Part shown: piece after piece, positions 26,526-34,911 of the stretch | Position numbering within the stretch: position 1 is the first letter of the stretch | How the letters are laid out: each line of letters starts with the position of its first letter | Position numbers and translations under genes: made by a program | Origin: Thermaerobacillus caldiproteolyticus | GTDB lineage: Bacteria > Bacillota > Bacilli > Bacillales > Anoxybacillaceae | Length of the DNA stretch: 46,540 nucleotides | Assembly (NCBI RefSeq): GCF_013761245.1 | Contig: NZ_JACDUT010000017.1 | Location: forward strand, 1-46,540 | Direction: 5' to 3' | The notes under the pieces: generated by a model | Databases searched by the model: none | Told to the model about the DNA's origin: nothing | What the model saw: only the letters and a program-made list of their open reading frames with translations

Positions 26526-27124
26526 CGTTTTTTCGCCTTTATGATATAATATCCTTTTTTCTTTTTGACCACTTCTACATCAGGAAATAAAGATTGTAAT
26601 TTTTCAAGCGCTGAAGGGGCACCTTGTTTTTTCTGAATAACAACCCACAGTTCTCCTTGAGGATGGAGATGAGCCATACTTTGTTCGAAAATGGAATAAA
26701 CCACATTTTTTCCAGCACGAATCGGCGGGTTCGTCAAAATTGCTGCAAACATTTTATCCCCCACTTGGTCAAACAAATCACTTTGGTAGACGAACGCATT
26801 GTCAATGTGATTGATTTGCTTATTTTGATTAGCTAACTCAACAGCTCGTTCGTTAATATCAATCATTTCTACACGGCGTTCCGAAAAAGATTTTGCGATC
26901 GCTAAACCAATCGGACCGTAACCACATCCCACATCCAAGAAATCCCCTTCGACTTCCGGATTTTCAAATGCCTCAATTAATAAACGCGAACCAAAATCCA
27001 CTTCTCGTTTTGAAAACACACCACTATCGGTTGTAAAAGTAAATTCGTTCCCCCTTAACGTAAATTTCCATGTTTGTGGATTACTCGAAGAAGATGGAGT
27101 TTTCGAATAATAATGTTCACTCAA
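26522..27124 (-). CDS. ybxB: RsmC-like SAM-dependent methyltransferase YbxB
   Basis: A 200-residue class I methyltransferase related to the catalytic domain of RsmC (16S rRNA m2G). Motif I is DVGCGYGPIG around residues 63-72, and the substrate-binding NPPI motif (TNPPIRAG) is typical of amino-group methylating enzymes. The exact rRNA target in Bacillus is not established to my knowledge. The start is TTG at 27124, with AAAGGTGAT before it. It lies between rplL and rpoB as in B. subtilis, and its stop codon overlaps the rpoB -35 box. Confidence 0.9.
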   Translation of the reverse strand: MSEHYYSKTPSSSSNPQTWKFTLRGNEFTFTTDSGVFSKREVDFGSRLLIEAFENPEVEGDFLDVGCGYGPIGLAIAKSFSERRVEMIDINERAVELANQNKQINHIDNAFVYQSDLFDQVGDKMFAAILTNPPIRAGKNVVYSIFEQSMAHLHPQGELWVVIQKKQGAPSALEKLQSLFPDVEVVKKKKGYYIIKAKKR

Positions 27125-27152
27125 ATGACATCACCTTTTCATTACGTTTTCT

Positions 27153-27182
27153 ATATTATTCATCATACCCATTTCTGTCCAA
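27153..27182 (-). promoter_or_regulatory. Putative ybxB promoter
   Basis: A -35 TTGGAC (27177-27182) and -10 TAATAT (27153-27158) lie 18 bases apart between the rplL terminator and ybxB. Confidence 0.4.
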
Positions 27183-27183
27183 T

Positions 27184-27214
27184 AAAAAAGCCCGCTACTA
27201 TGAGCGAGCTTTTT
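27184..27214 (-). terminator. Intrinsic terminator after rplL
   Basis: AAAAAGCTCGCT pairs with AGCGGGCTTTTT (12 bp with one G-U) around a 6-base loop, ending in a run of U. It closes the rplJ-rplL unit. Confidence 0.92.
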
Positions 27215-27229
27215 AACATCTAGACATAA

Positions 27230-27598
27230 TTACTTAATTTCTACACTAGCGCCAGCTTCTTCAAGTTTCGCTTTGATTTCTTCAGCTTCTTCTTTAGAAA
27301 CGCCTTCTTTAACTGGTTTTGGAGTGTTGTCAACTAAGTCTTTTGCTTCTTTTAAGCCAAGGCCAGTGATTTCACGAACAACTTTGATAACTTTGATTTT
27401 TTGTGCGCCGCCATCAGCAAGAATAACATCGAATTCTGTTTTCTCAGCAGCAGCGTCGCCACCAGCAGCAGCACCACCAGCAACTACTACAGGAGCAGCA
27501 GCAGTTACACCGAACTCTTCTTCAATTGCTTTTACTAATTCGTTTAACTCTAAAACAGTCATATTTTTAACCGCTTCAATAATTTGTTCTTTCGTCAT
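27230..27598 (-). CDS. rplL: 50S ribosomal protein L7/L12
   Basis: L7/L12 forms the flexible stalk that recruits translation GTPases. The N-terminal dimerisation helices ([21 protein letters not shown]), the alanine/glycine-rich hinge ([19 protein letters not shown], about residues 33-51) and the compact C-terminal domain are all present. I chose the second ATG (27598; [10 protein letters not shown], 122 residues), 9 bases from GGAGG; the first ATG at 27604 is only 3 bases away. It follows rplJ and ends before a strong terminator. Confidence 0.97.
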   Translation of the reverse strand: MTKEQIIEAVKNMTVLELNELVKAIEEEFGVTAAAPVVVAGGAAAGGDAAAEKTEFDVILADGGAQKIKVIKVVREITGLGLKEAKDLVDNTPKPVKEGVSKEEAEEIKAKLEEAGASVEIK

Positions 27599-27653
27599 GG
27601 TCATGTTCCTCCTTAATCATGATTTTTATTCGATTCCATATAGAAAAATGGGA

Positions 27654-28154
27654 TTAAGCACCTTGTTCTTCTTTTTTATCTGCAACAGCTTTTGCAACAA
27701 GAGCAAAGTTGCGGATAGGTGCTTGAAGAACGCTAAGCAACATAGAAAGCAAGCCTTCGCGAGAAGGAAGGGATGCAAGTGCTTTTACGTCTTCTACTGT
27801 TGCAATGTTGCCTTCGACGACACCTGCTTTAATTTCTAGTGCTTCATTTTTCTTTGCGAATTCATATAAAATTTTTGCAGGCGCTACTACATCTTCGTTA
27901 CTGAACGCAATCGCGTTTGGTCCAGTAAGAACTTCGTTTAATCCTTCTAATCCAACTTCAGCAGCTGCGCGACGTGTTAGCGTATTTTTATACACTTTAA
28001 ACTCAACGCCCGCTTCGCGAAGTTGTTTACGAAGCTCCGTGACTTCAGCAACGCTAAGACCGCGGTAGTCTACGATAACCGTTGATTTGCTCGCGCGGAG
28101 TTTTTCAGCAATTTCCGCGACAGTCTGTTTTTTGAGTTCGATTGCGCTGCTCAT
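27654..28154 (-). CDS. rplJ: 50S ribosomal protein L10
   Basis: L10 anchors L7/L12 dimers to 23S rRNA at the stalk base. The 166-residue product begins [19 protein letters not shown]; the C-terminal helix ([30 protein letters not shown]) is the L7/L12 platform. The ATG at 28154 follows AGGAGGTG. The gene has its own promoter, and an L10-type leader with a terminator lies upstream, so excess L10 should reduce its expression. Confidence 0.98.
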   Translation of the reverse strand: MSSAIELKKQTVAEIAEKLRASKSTVIVDYRGLSVAEVTELRKQLREAGVEFKVYKNTLTRRAAAEVGLEGLNEVLTGPNAIAFSNEDVVAPAKILYEFAKKNEALEIKAGVVEGNIATVEDVKALASLPSREGLLSMLLSVLQAPIRNFALVAKAVADKKEEQGA

Positions 28155-28205
28155 TTTTACACCTCCTGTAGAAGTTAAAATGAAACACCACTTATACCGC
28201 ATCAC

Positions 28206-28237
28206 AAAAAACCTCCATGCCTACGTAGACATGGAGG
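28206..28237 (-). terminator. Attenuator terminator before rplJ
   Basis: An 8-bp perfect stem CCTCCATG/CATGGAGG with a 10-base loop (itself able to pair TCTACGTAGG partly) is followed by six U. It lies 51 bases before the rplJ ATG and is the regulated terminator of the L10 leader. Confidence 0.9.
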
Positions 28238-28345
28238 TACTATAAAGTGTATGACGATACACTTTTCTATACGTTCAAACACCTCGGTAGGAAATTAAGC
28301 TCATTCGAGCACCTACTGTCTACGGTACAAATGATATTCTCTTTT
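28206..28345 (-). ncRNA. L10 leader (autoregulatory attenuator)
   Basis: The transcript from the rplJ promoter carries the L10-leader-like core with AGTAGGTGC, TTAATTTCCTACCGAGG (about 28277-28314). It then has an intrinsic terminator, CCTCCATG/CATGGAGG with TTTTTT, at 28206-28237. L10 leaders bind L10(L12)4 and are known in Bacillus; assignment here rests on position and these motifs. Confidence 0.85.
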
Positions 28346-28357
28346 CAGACAAAATCT

Positions 28358-28386
28358 ATCATACTAAACAGGATTTGAAAAGTCAA
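28358..28386 (-). promoter_or_regulatory. rplJ promoter
   Basis: The -35 TTGACT (28381-28386) and -10 TATGAT (28358-28363) are 17 bases apart, immediately after rplA, upstream of the L10 leader. Confidence 0.8.
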
Positions 28387-28393
28387 CCCTGAT

Positions 28394-29095
28394 TTATCGT
28401 GCTACAACAAATGTAGAAGGATCCACTTTAATGCCAGGTCCCATAGTTGAAGTAACCGTTACGTTTTTCACGTAAGTACCTTTCGCTGCAGCTGGCTTCA
28501 CTTTTAAAATCGTTTCGTAAATGGTTGTGAAGTTATCTACTAACTTGTCATTGTCAAAAGAAACTTTACCGATTGGAACATGAATGTTACCTGCTTTGTC
28601 AACACGGTATTCCACTTTACCAGCTTTAATTTCTTTTACTGCTTTCTCTACGTCAAATGTAACGGTACCTGTTTTAGGGTTTGGCATTAATCCTTTAGGA
28701 CCTAGGATGCGTCCTAATTTACCAACTTCGCCCATCATATCAGGAGTTGCTACGATGACATCAAAATCAAACCAACCTTGTTGGATTTTGTTGATATAAT
28801 CTGTATCGCCTACATAATCCGCACCCGCAGCTTCTGCTTCTTTCGCTTTTTCACCTTTAGCGAATACGAGCACACGTTGAACTTTACCCGTTCCGTGTGG
28901 CAACACAACAGCACCGCGGATTTGTTGATCTGCTTTTTTCGGATCTACCCCTAAACGGAACGCAACTTCAACAGTCGCATCAAATTTAGCAACATTTGTT
29001 TTCTTTACAAGCTCGATTGCTTCAGTTACAGAATACGCTTTAGAGCGGTCAACAAGCTTTGCCGCTTCTAAATATTTTTTTCCTCTTTTCGCCAT
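28394..29095 (-). CDS. rplA: 50S ribosomal protein L1
   Basis: L1 forms the mobile stalk that moves the E-site tRNA. The 233-residue product begins [21 protein letters not shown]; the signature [20 protein letters not shown] is intact. L1 is also a translational repressor of its operon in many bacteria, and hairpins before rplK and rplA could be targets. GGAGGA precedes the ATG. The rplJ promoter begins 8 bases after its stop. Confidence 0.98.
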   Translation of the reverse strand: MAKRGKKYLEAAKLVDRSKAYSVTEAIELVKKTNVAKFDATVEVAFRLGVDPKKADQQIRGAVVLPHGTGKVQRVLVFAKGEKAKEAEAAGADYVGDTDYINKIQQGWFDFDVIVATPDMMGEVGKLGRILGPKGLMPNPKTGTVTFDVEKAVKEIKAGKVEYRVDKAGNIHVPIGKVSFDNDKLVDNFTTIYETILKVKPAAAKGTYVKNVTVTSTMGPGIKVDPSTFVVAR

Positions 29096-29144
29096 GTAAA
29101 TTTCCTCCTCATTGTGGTTTTAGCGGAATGACCTCCCACGAATA

Positions 29145-29183
29145 AAGGTTGCGAAAAGGATAAACCCTTGTAGTCGCAACCTT
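29145..29183 (-). promoter_or_regulatory. Hairpin between rplK and rplA
   Basis: AAGGTTGCGA and TCGCAACCTT form a perfect 10-bp stem with a 19-base loop in the 111-base gap. No U tract follows. It may be a processing, attenuation or L1-related site. Confidence 0.55.
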
Positions 29184-29206
29184 CCACAGCCAGCTCTTCA
29201 TACACA

Positions 29207-29632
29207 TTAGTCTTCGATAACAATACCCATGCTGCGGGCTGTACCTTCAACCATGCGCATAGCAGCTTCAATGCTCGCCGCGTTTAAGTCTGGCATTTTT
29301 GTCTCAGCAATCTCACGCACTTTGTCGCGTTTGATTGTCGCTACTTTATTACGGTTTGGTTCACCAGAACCAGACTCAATACCAGCTGCTTTCTTCAACA
29401 ATACAGCAGCAGGCGGAGTTTTCGTAATAAATGTAAATGAACGGTCTTCATACACCGTAATTTCAACAGGAATAATCAAACCTGCTTGGTCAGCTGTACG
29501 AGCGTTGAACTCTTTACAGAATCCCATAATATTTACACCAGCTTGACCTAAGGCTGGACCAACTGGTGGTGCCGGGTTCGCTTTACCTGCAGGGATTTGT
29601 AATTTCACGACTTTAATTACTTTTTTAGCCAC
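29207..29632 (-). CDS. rplK: 50S ribosomal protein L11
   Basis: L11 is part of the GTPase-associated centre and is needed for RelA stringent signalling. The product is 141 residues, beginning [20 protein letters not shown], with proline-rich [18 protein letters not shown] and the C-terminal rRNA-binding domain. The start is GTG at 29632, 8 bases from GGAGG; the GTG at 29641 overlaps the ribosome-binding site. A 250-base leader with several hairpins lies upstream. Confidence 0.97.
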   Translation of the reverse strand: MAKKVIKVVKLQIPAGKANPAPPVGPALGQAGVNIMGFCKEFNARTADQAGLIIPVEITVYEDRSFTFITKTPPAAVLLKKAAGIESGSGEPNRNKVATIKRDKVREIAETKMPDLNAASIEAAMRMVEGTARSMGIVIED

Positions 29633-29641
29633 GAGACACAC

Positions 29642-29896
29642 CTCCTTAAGTCCGTGATGTGGTATTAGGGGTTGCCCCTCCCACTCATTAGGTTACGAAT
29701 AATGCTATGAAACATTATTCTGTCATAAGGATGTAACCCTTCACCCTATTTCCTCTCAATTCACACCTTGAGAGATCATGTCCTATCGAAAGATATACAT
29801 AGCTCCCTTATACATCACGCATAAGTTCATCGCTTTTTAAACAAACCGTTATTTTTACGATATTTGTCTCTGTCTGTGAGACATACCGACTTTAAA
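29642..29896 (-). promoter_or_regulatory. rplK-rplA leader with likely L1-binding-type structure
   Basis: The leader contains, in order, CTCTCAA/TTGAGAG (29753-29774); a two-part stem GGTTAC/GTAACC plus GAATAATG/CATTATTC with a 12-base one-sided bulge containing ATGAC (29691-29738); and AGGGG/CCCCT (29667-29679) near the ribosome-binding site. An asymmetric bulged helix is the shape of L1-binding mRNA sites, which are known to be widespread. The assignment is inference. Confidence 0.5.
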
Positions 29897-29925
29897 ATAT
29901 TATCACTTTTCTTGTTTGAATGCAA
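29897..29925 (-). promoter_or_regulatory. rplK promoter
   Basis: The -35 TTGCAT (29920-29925) and -10 TAATAT (29897-29902) are 17 bases apart with TG one base before the -10. It lies just after nusG. Confidence 0.7.
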
Positions 29926-29936
29926 GTTGTTTCATA

Positions 29937-30470
29937 TTATATTTTTTGAATTTGTGAAAAGTCCAGCTCTACTGGTGTCTCACGTCCGAACATGTTGACA
30001 AGCACTTTTACTTTCTGCTTGTCTACATCGATCTCTTCAATCGTACCTGTAAAGTTCGCAAAAGGTCCTTCCTTTACTTGTACCGTTTCTTTTAATTCGT
30101 AATCAACATCAAGTTGTGATAACGGAACTCCCATCCGTTTTAAAATAGCGTTCACTTCTTCTTCAAGCAGCGGCGTTGGTTTTGAACCCGCTCCACTTGA
30201 GCCAACAAATCCTGTAACTCCTGGCGTGTTACGCACAACATACCAAGAATCATCTGTCATAACCATCTCAACTAACACATATCCTGGAAATACTTTCCGT
30301 TTTGTCACCTTTTGCTTCCCGTTTTTTGTGTCCGTCTCTTCTTCCTCAGGAACAACAACACGGAAAATTTTATCTTGCATCCCCATTGACTCTACTCTTT
30401 TTTCTAAGTTCGCTTTCACTTTATTTTCATAGCCTGAATACGTATGAATGACATACCAGTTTTTTTCCAT
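29937..30470 (-). CDS. nusG: Transcription factor NusG
   Basis: NusG binds RNA polymerase and modulates pausing and termination. The 177-residue product starts MEKNWYVIHTYSGYENKVKA. The NGN domain spans about residues 1-115 (with FPGYVLVEMVMTDDSWYVVRNTPGVTGFVG) and the KOW domain about residues 125-177 (VKEGPFANFTGTIEEID). Its ribosome-binding site is odd: GGGAGGG is about 23 bases from the ATG, but a GGAC/GTCC hairpin in between would shorten the gap to about 9. A promoter followed at once by a terminator lies upstream. Confidence 0.98.
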   Translation of the reverse strand: MEKNWYVIHTYSGYENKVKANLEKRVESMGMQDKIFRVVVPEEEETDTKNGKQKVTKRKVFPGYVLVEMVMTDDSWYVVRNTPGVTGFVGSSGAGSKPTPLLEEEVNAILKRMGVPLSQLDVDYELKETVQVKEGPFANFTGTIEEIDVDKQKVKVLVNMFGRETPVELDFSQIQKI

Positions 30471-30522
30471 TGATTGGGACTTAAATGTCCTTTCCCTCCC
30501 CAAAACGATTTCCTTTTATAAA

Positions 30523-30549
30523 CAAAACAAAAACCCGTTTCCGGGCTTT
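30523..30549 (-). terminator. Intrinsic terminator between secE and nusG
   Basis: AAGCCCG pairs with CGGGTTT around a GAAA tetraloop, followed by a U-rich stretch. It lies only about 15-20 bases after the expected start of the nusG promoter, so it may act as an attenuator as well as ending the secE message. Confidence 0.85.
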
Positions 30550-30571
30550 CTAGTGTCTATGATTATTTTTC

Positions 30572-30580
30572 ATTATACCA
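30572..30580 (-). promoter_or_regulatory. Putative nusG promoter, extended -10
   Basis: A consensus TATAAT (30572-30577) is preceded by TG and one base, an extended -10. A -35 at 17 bases is poor; TTGAAT lies at 19 bases, overlapping the secE end. It sits directly upstream of a terminator. Confidence 0.5.
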
Positions 30581-30594
30581 TATGAAATCGAGAC

Positions 30595-30777
30595 TTATTC
30601 AAACACAAAACGAATTAATGAAGAAATTCCCAAATCAACCACCGCAAAAAATACCGACATAAACGCCACAGTTGCTAACACTGTAATCGTATAATTAATC
30701 AGTTCCTTACGCTTTGGCCAACTGACCTTCTTCATCTCACGCACAACTTCGCTAAAAAATTTTGTTATTCGCTGCAT
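30595..30777 (-). CDS. secE: Preprotein translocase subunit SecE
   Basis: SecE clamps the SecY channel. The 60-residue single-span form of Gram-positive bacteria is seen: an amphipathic N-terminal helix with the conserved EMKKVSWPKRKEL, then one membrane segment (about residues 30-55). GGAGG precedes the ATG. It lies between rpmG and nusG, as in most bacteria. Confidence 0.97.
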   Translation of the reverse strand: MQRITKFFSEVVREMKKVSWPKRKELINYTITVLATVAFMSVFFAVVDLGISSLIRFVFE

Positions 30778-30846
30778 GATCAGTAACCTCCAACAACTTA
30801 AAAGCTGCCTTTACGATTTCTTATTATCGTATCAGGGTGCAAAGAT

Positions 30847-30996
30847 TTATTTTGTTTCACGGTGGAGGGTATGCATGTTACAAACTTTGCAAAATTTATT
30901 CATCTCAAGGCGTTCTTGGAGATTTTCCGTATTTTTCATCGTTGAATAATTACGGCTATTACACTTGCTGCATGCTAATATGACTTTTTTGCGCAT
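30847..30996 (-). CDS. rpmG: 50S ribosomal protein L33, zinc form
   Basis: A 49-codon gene, read directly, beginning [18 protein letters not shown] and ending HTLHRETK. It is the zinc-ribbon form of L33: Cys9, Cys12, Cys36 and Cys39 are present. L33 sits near the E site of the large subunit. GGTGGG lies 6 bases before the ATG. It is the equivalent of the rpmGB copy next to secE in B. subtilis, with its own promoter upstream. Confidence 0.96.
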   Translation of the reverse strand: MRKKVILACSKCNSRNYSTMKNTENLQERLEMNKFCKVCNMHTLHRETK

Positions 30997-31028
30997 ATAC
31001 GTCCCACCGTTCTACATACGTCTTTAAA

Positions 31029-31058
31029 AATTTAACATACACGTATTTCCTGTGTCAA
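31029..31058 (-). promoter_or_regulatory. rpmG-secE promoter
   Basis: A consensus -35 TTGACA (31053-31058) and a -10 TAAATT (31029-31034) lie 18 bases apart, with TG one base before the -10. Confidence 0.7.
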
Positions 31059-31073
31059 TGACTATTATGAGAA

Positions 31074-31099
31074 GCGTTTTCCATCGTCTTTGGAAACGC
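31074..31099 (-). terminator. Possible weak terminator after sigH
   Basis: GCGTTTCC and GGAAAACGC pair with one bulged base, 10 bases after the sigH stop. The following sequence TTCTCATAATAG is only mildly U-rich, so termination is uncertain. Confidence 0.4.
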
Positions 31100-31109
31100 A
31101 AAACAAATT

Positions 31110-31757
31110 TTATAAACTAATTTCTCGACACTCTAAATATTTTTCTAGTTTTCGTTTCACTCGCTGAAGCGCATTATCAATTGATTTGACGTGACGGTTA
31201 AGCTCTTCAGAAATTTCCTGATAAGAACGACCGTCTAAATATAAAACGAGCACTTTGCGTTCTAAATCACTTAACAGCTCGGCCATTTTTACTTCAATAT
31301 CATCCACTTCTTCACGATTAATAATTAATTCTTCGGGATCCATCACCTTTGTTCCAGAAATGACATCCATTAACGTTCGATCTGATTCATCATCATAGAT
31401 TGGTTTATCAAGGGAGACATAGGAGTTGAGAGGGATGTGTTTTTGCCTTGTCGCTGTTTTAATAGCGGTAATCATTTGTCTTGTAATACATAGCTCAGCA
31501 AACGCCTTAAAAGAGGTAAGCTTGTCCTCTTTAAAGTCACGAATCGCTTTATATAAACCAATCATCCCCTCTTGGATAATATCTTCCCGATCCGCTCCTA
31601 CTAAAAAATACGAACGCGCTTTGGCACGTACAAAATTTTGGTATTTATGAATGAGAAAATCTAACGCATCGCCATCCCCCTGATGAACAAGCTCAACTAA
31701 TTCCTCGTCCTCAAAACGTTCGTACTTCTCCGCTTTTCCTTTGAAGCCTTCGCCCAC
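31110..31757 (-). CDS. sigH: RNA polymerase sigma-H factor
   Basis: Sigma-H directs transition-state and early sporulation genes (and competence genes in B. subtilis). The product is 215 residues from the GTG at 31757, which has GGGGGG 6 bases upstream. Region 2 has DREDIIQEGMIGLYKAIRDF, and region 4 has the helix-turn-helix SYQEISEELNRHVKSIDNALQ. A longer reading to 31805 runs through the promoter and is rejected. Its presence suggests a spore-forming lineage. Confidence 0.96.
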   Translation of the reverse strand: MGEGFKGKAEKYERFEDEELVELVHQGDGDALDFLIHKYQNFVRAKARSYFLVGADREDIIQEGMIGLYKAIRDFKEDKLTSFKAFAELCITRQMITAIKTATRQKHIPLNSYVSLDKPIYDDESDRTLMDVISGTKVMDPEELIINREEVDDIEVKMAELLSDLERKVLVLYLDGRSYQEISEELNRHVKSIDNALQRVKRKLEKYLECREISL

Positions 31758-31791
31758 GCCGATCCCCCCGACCGCACAAATCGCTAGAATT

Positions 31792-31821
31792 ATTATACAG
31801 TACAAATTTTTACAGCGTCAA
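31792..31821 (-). promoter_or_regulatory. sigH promoter
   Basis: The -35 TTGACG (31816-31821), 5 bases after the rae1 stop, and -10 TATAAT (31792-31797) lie 18 bases apart, giving a short leader of about 30 bases. In B. subtilis sigH is driven by SigA and repressed by AbrB. Confidence 0.7.
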
Positions 31822-31825
31822 CCGC

Positions 31826-32338
31826 TCATTTTTCGCCTCTTCTCCATTTTTCAAAAATTCTCGCAACTTCGTCGGTTAAAGGAATTTTTGATAGCGGCTT
31901 TTTTTCTTGAATTATTTTCACTTTTTTTGAAATATTTTTCTCAATGGTCTCCATTTCTATAAGGAGCTCTCTCGCTGATTTTCGCAATGCACCCTGTCCA
32001 AAAATAGCCCATTGCTCCGTATAATCAGATGTAGCAACATACACTTTTGTACGAACATTGATTAAACTTTTCGCTAGTTTTTCAATCCGCTCGTCCGCCG
32101 TCTCGTTTTCTCTTGTAAAAATGACCTCTACTTGATAATTTTTATATTTTTTCTCGATTCCTTGTACGAGGTGTGCATCAAAAACAATAATGACTTTATA
32201 ACCGGTAAACCCTTGGTACTCAGCCATTTTGGAAATTAACAAATCCCTCGCTGACGCAAGATCATCCTCTTCTTTGAGTTTTCGCAGCTCCGGCCAAGCA
32301 CCAATGATGTTATATCCATCAACAATGAGGATATCCAT
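31826..32338 (-). CDS. rae1: Ribosome-associated endoribonuclease Rae1 (YacP), NYN domain
   Basis: A 170-residue protein with a PIN-like NYN fold: acidic residues in MDILIVDGYNIIGAW, in VIIVFDAHLVQG and in VATSDYTEQW form the expected metal site. B. subtilis Rae1 cleaves certain mRNAs in the ribosomal A site in a translation-dependent way. The C-terminus is basic. It follows rlmB by five bases, in the conserved cysS-mrnC-rlmB-rae1 order. Confidence 0.93.
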   Translation of the reverse strand: MDILIVDGYNIIGAWPELRKLKEEDDLASARDLLISKMAEYQGFTGYKVIIVFDAHLVQGIEKKYKNYQVEVIFTRENETADERIEKLAKSLINVRTKVYVATSDYTEQWAIFGQGALRKSARELLIEMETIEKNISKKVKIIQEKKPLSKIPLTDEVARIFEKWRRGEK

Positions 32339-32343
32339 ATCAT

Positions 32344-33081
32344 TTATTCTCCTAAAGGATAACGTTTGCGATACACCTCATACATTAGCAAGCTAGCAGC
32401 TACAGATGCATTTAAAGATGTAACATGTCCTCTCATCGGAAGGCGAAATAAAAAATCGCATTTTTCTAAAATTAATCTTCCAATCCCTTTTCCCTCACTA
32501 CCAATGACAAGCGCTAGCGGCATCGTTCCATCCAACGACCGATAATCATCGTTTGCTTTTGCATCTGTTCCAACAATCCAAACGCCGCGCTCCTTTAACT
32601 CGTCAATCGTTCGTGCCAAATTTGTCACTCGCGCCACTGGAATATATTCAATCGCACCTGTCGAGGATTTGGCAACGGTGGCTGTCAAACCAACCGAACG
32701 GCGTTTTGGAATAATAATCCCATGCGCCCCTACAGCATCTGCTGTTCTCATAATCGAACCTAAATTATGCGGATCTTCTAACTCATCTAAGATTAAAAAG
32801 AAAGGCGGCTCGTTTTTTTCGGCAGCACGTTGAAACAAATCATCCATCTCGTAATAACGATACGCAGCAACTTGGGCAACAATCCCTTGGTGACTTCCTT
32901 CTACCATTTGGTCAAGTTTCTTTTTTGGGACATATTGCACGAGCACGCCGTTTTGCTTTGCTAATTGAATAATGGGTTGAATTGTGCTTCGTTGCACTCC
33001 TTCTGCAATCCAAATTTTATTGATTTCTCGCTCTGACTTTAGCGCTTCGATCACAGGATTTTTCCCAATAATAAAATCCAT
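32344..33081 (-). CDS. rlmB: 23S rRNA ribose 2'-O-methyltransferase RlmB (TrmH family)
   Basis: A 245-residue SPOUT methyltransferase. The N-terminal L30e-like substrate domain covers about residues 1-75 and the knotted catalytic domain the rest, with motifs NLGSIMRTADAVGAHGIIIP, VIGSEGKGIGRL and LNASVAASLLMYEV. In E. coli RlmB methylates G2251 of 23S rRNA; B. subtilis YacO is the same family. It starts two bases after mrnC. Confidence 0.93.
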   Translation of the reverse strand: MDFIIGKNPVIEALKSEREINKIWIAEGVQRSTIQPIIQLAKQNGVLVQYVPKKKLDQMVEGSHQGIVAQVAAYRYYEMDDLFQRAAEKNEPPFFLILDELEDPHNLGSIMRTADAVGAHGIIIPKRRSVGLTATVAKSSTGAIEYIPVARVTNLARTIDELKERGVWIVGTDAKANDDYRSLDGTMPLALVIGSEGKGIGRLILEKCDFLFRLPMRGHVTSLNASVAASLLMYEVYRKRYPLGE

Positions 33082-33083
33082 CT

Positions 33084-33503
33084 TTACAACTTCCTTTCCT
33101 CGCTTTCGATAATGTCGAAAGAATAACGAATGAGTTCTTCCATTCGATTTTTGTTATTTCCTAAAAAATGATAGCCAATGAGCGCTTCAAAAGCTGTGCT
33201 ATATCGATACGTTTGTACATCGGTATTTTTCGGAACGGTAGAGGACTTGGCATTTCGACCGCGGCGCATAACCGCCTGTTCATCTTCTGTTAATACCGCT
33301 TGTTCTAATAATGCTAACATAATTTTTGCTTGCGCTTTAGCCGACACGTATCGGATTGCCTGTTTATGTAACTCATTTGGTTTTACGTTTCCTTTGGAGA
33401 GGAGGCGATGCCGGACATACAGCTCATAAACGGCATCACCGATATAAGCAAGAGCTAATCCGTTTAATTGTTTTACATCTTTAATGGCCTGTAAAAGATT
33501 CAT
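33084..33503 (-). CDS. mrnC: Mini-ribonuclease III
   Basis: A 139-residue RNase III catalytic domain without the double-strand RNA-binding domain. The signature [15 protein letters not shown] carries the catalytic Asp23. In B. subtilis it matures the ends of 23S rRNA. It lies 7 bases after cysS and two bases before rlmB, so two 23S-modifying enzymes share one message. Confidence 0.95.
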   Translation of the reverse strand: MNLLQAIKDVKQLNGLALAYIGDAVYELYVRHRLLSKGNVKPNELHKQAIRYVSAKAQAKIMLALLEQAVLTEDEQAVMRRGRNAKSSTVPKNTDVQTYRYSTAFEALIGYHFLGNNKNRMEELIRYSFDIIESEERKL

Positions 33504-33510
33504 TTGGCTC

Positions 33511-34911
33511 TTATCCTCTTTTCCATCTCGTTCCTTGTGGAGTATCTTCTAAAATAATATTTTTGGCTTTTAATTCGTCACGAATTTGGTCAGCTAAGGC
33601 AAAGTTGCGATTTTTTCGCGCTTCGTTCCGCTTTTGAATTAATTCTTCAATTTCCTCATCTAGCAGAGCTTCTTCCTGCAATGTAATTCCTAATACATCC
33701 AGCAACTGCTCAAACTCATGTAAAAAGGCATGAATCACTTTTTCGGAGGTATTCTTCTCAAGCAAATATAAATTCGCTTGTTTAGATAACTCAAATAATA
33801 CTGCAATCGCATTAGCTGTATTAAAATCATCGTCCATTTCTCGAATGAAAGCCTCGCGCAATTGTTGAATTTTTTGAAGCCACTGATCATTATCATTTGT
33901 TAAATTGCTGCTGCTTGCAAGACGATGTTTTAAGTTGAAATAGGATGTTTTTAATCGTTCTAAACCATTTTTCGTACTTTCCAACAATTCCTCGCTGTAA
34001 TTAATTGGATGACGATAATGGACAGAGAGCATAAAAAACCGTAATACTTGTGGATCAATTTGCTTAATAATGTCATGAACGAGCACAAAGTTGCCAAGTG
34101 ATTTTGACATTTTTTCGTTATTAATATTAAGATAACCATTATGCAGCCAATATTTCGCAAACGGTTTTCCTGTTAATGCTTCCGATTGGGCAATTTCATT
34201 TTCATGGTGTGGGAACGTTAAGTCTTGCCCTCCTGCATGAATATCAATCGTGTCACCTAAATATTTGCGCGCCATGGCTGAACATTCAATATGCCAACCC
34301 GGTCTTCCTTTTCCCCACGGGCTATCCCAAGAAATTTCCCCTTCTTTCGCGGCTTTCCATAAGGCAAAATCAAGTGGATCGTGTTTCTTTTCCCCGACCT
34401 CGATACGCGCTCCTGCCCGCAACTCATCGATCGATTGATGAGAAAGTTTTCCGTACCCAGCAAACTTTCGCGTTTTGTAATACACATCGCCGTCTACTTC
34501 GTATGCATAGCCTTTTTCAATCAAATTTTCAATGAATTCAATGATGATATCAATATTTTCTGTCACACGCGGATGAGCGTCCGCCTTTTTGCATCCTAAT
34601 GCGGATACGTCTTCGAAATACGCTCGGATAAACCGCTCCGCAATAGTCGGAACATCCTCTCCTAACTCTCTTGCTGCTTTAATTAATTTATCATCGACGT
34701 CAGTAAAATTAGAAACATATTGAACATCGTAACCGCGAAACTCTAAATAGCGACGAATGGTATCGAACACGATAGCGGCCCGGGCGTTTCCAATATGAAT
34801 GTAGTTATAGACAGTCGGACCGCATACATACATTTTAACTTTGTTAGGTTCTATCGGTTCAAACACTTCCTTTTTCCTCGTCATCGTATTATAAAGCCGA
34901 ATGCTGCTCAT
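33511..34911 (-). CDS. cysS: Cysteinyl-tRNA synthetase
   Basis: Class I synthetase, 466 residues. The zinc-binding Cys30 precedes the HIGN motif (residues 39-42), and KMSKS lies at about residue 268. The C-terminal region contains the helical DALR-type domain. Its start overlaps the end of cysE by 23 bases; AAGGGAAGG precedes the ATG. Co-transcribed with cysE from the T-box leader, so both synthesis and charging of cysteine respond to uncharged tRNA-Cys. Confidence 0.98.
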   Translation of the reverse strand: MSSIRLYNTMTRKKEVFEPIEPNKVKMYVCGPTVYNYIHIGNARAAIVFDTIRRYLEFRGYDVQYVSNFTDVDDKLIKAARELGEDVPTIAERFIRAYFEDVSALGCKKADAHPRVTENIDIIIEFIENLIEKGYAYEVDGDVYYKTRKFAGYGKLSHQSIDELRAGARIEVGEKKHDPLDFALWKAAKEGEISWDSPWGKGRPGWHIECSAMARKYLGDTIDIHAGGQDLTFPHHENEIAQSEALTGKPFAKYWLHNGYLNINNEKMSKSLGNFVLVHDIIKQIDPQVLRFFMLSVHYRHPINYSEELLESTKNGLERLKTSYFNLKHRLASSSNLTNDNDQWLQKIQQLREAFIREMDDDFNTANAIAVLFELSKQANLYLLEKNTSEKVIHAFLHEFEQLLDVLGITLQEEALLDEEIEELIQKRNEARKNRNFALADQIRDELKAKNIILEDTPQGTRWKRG

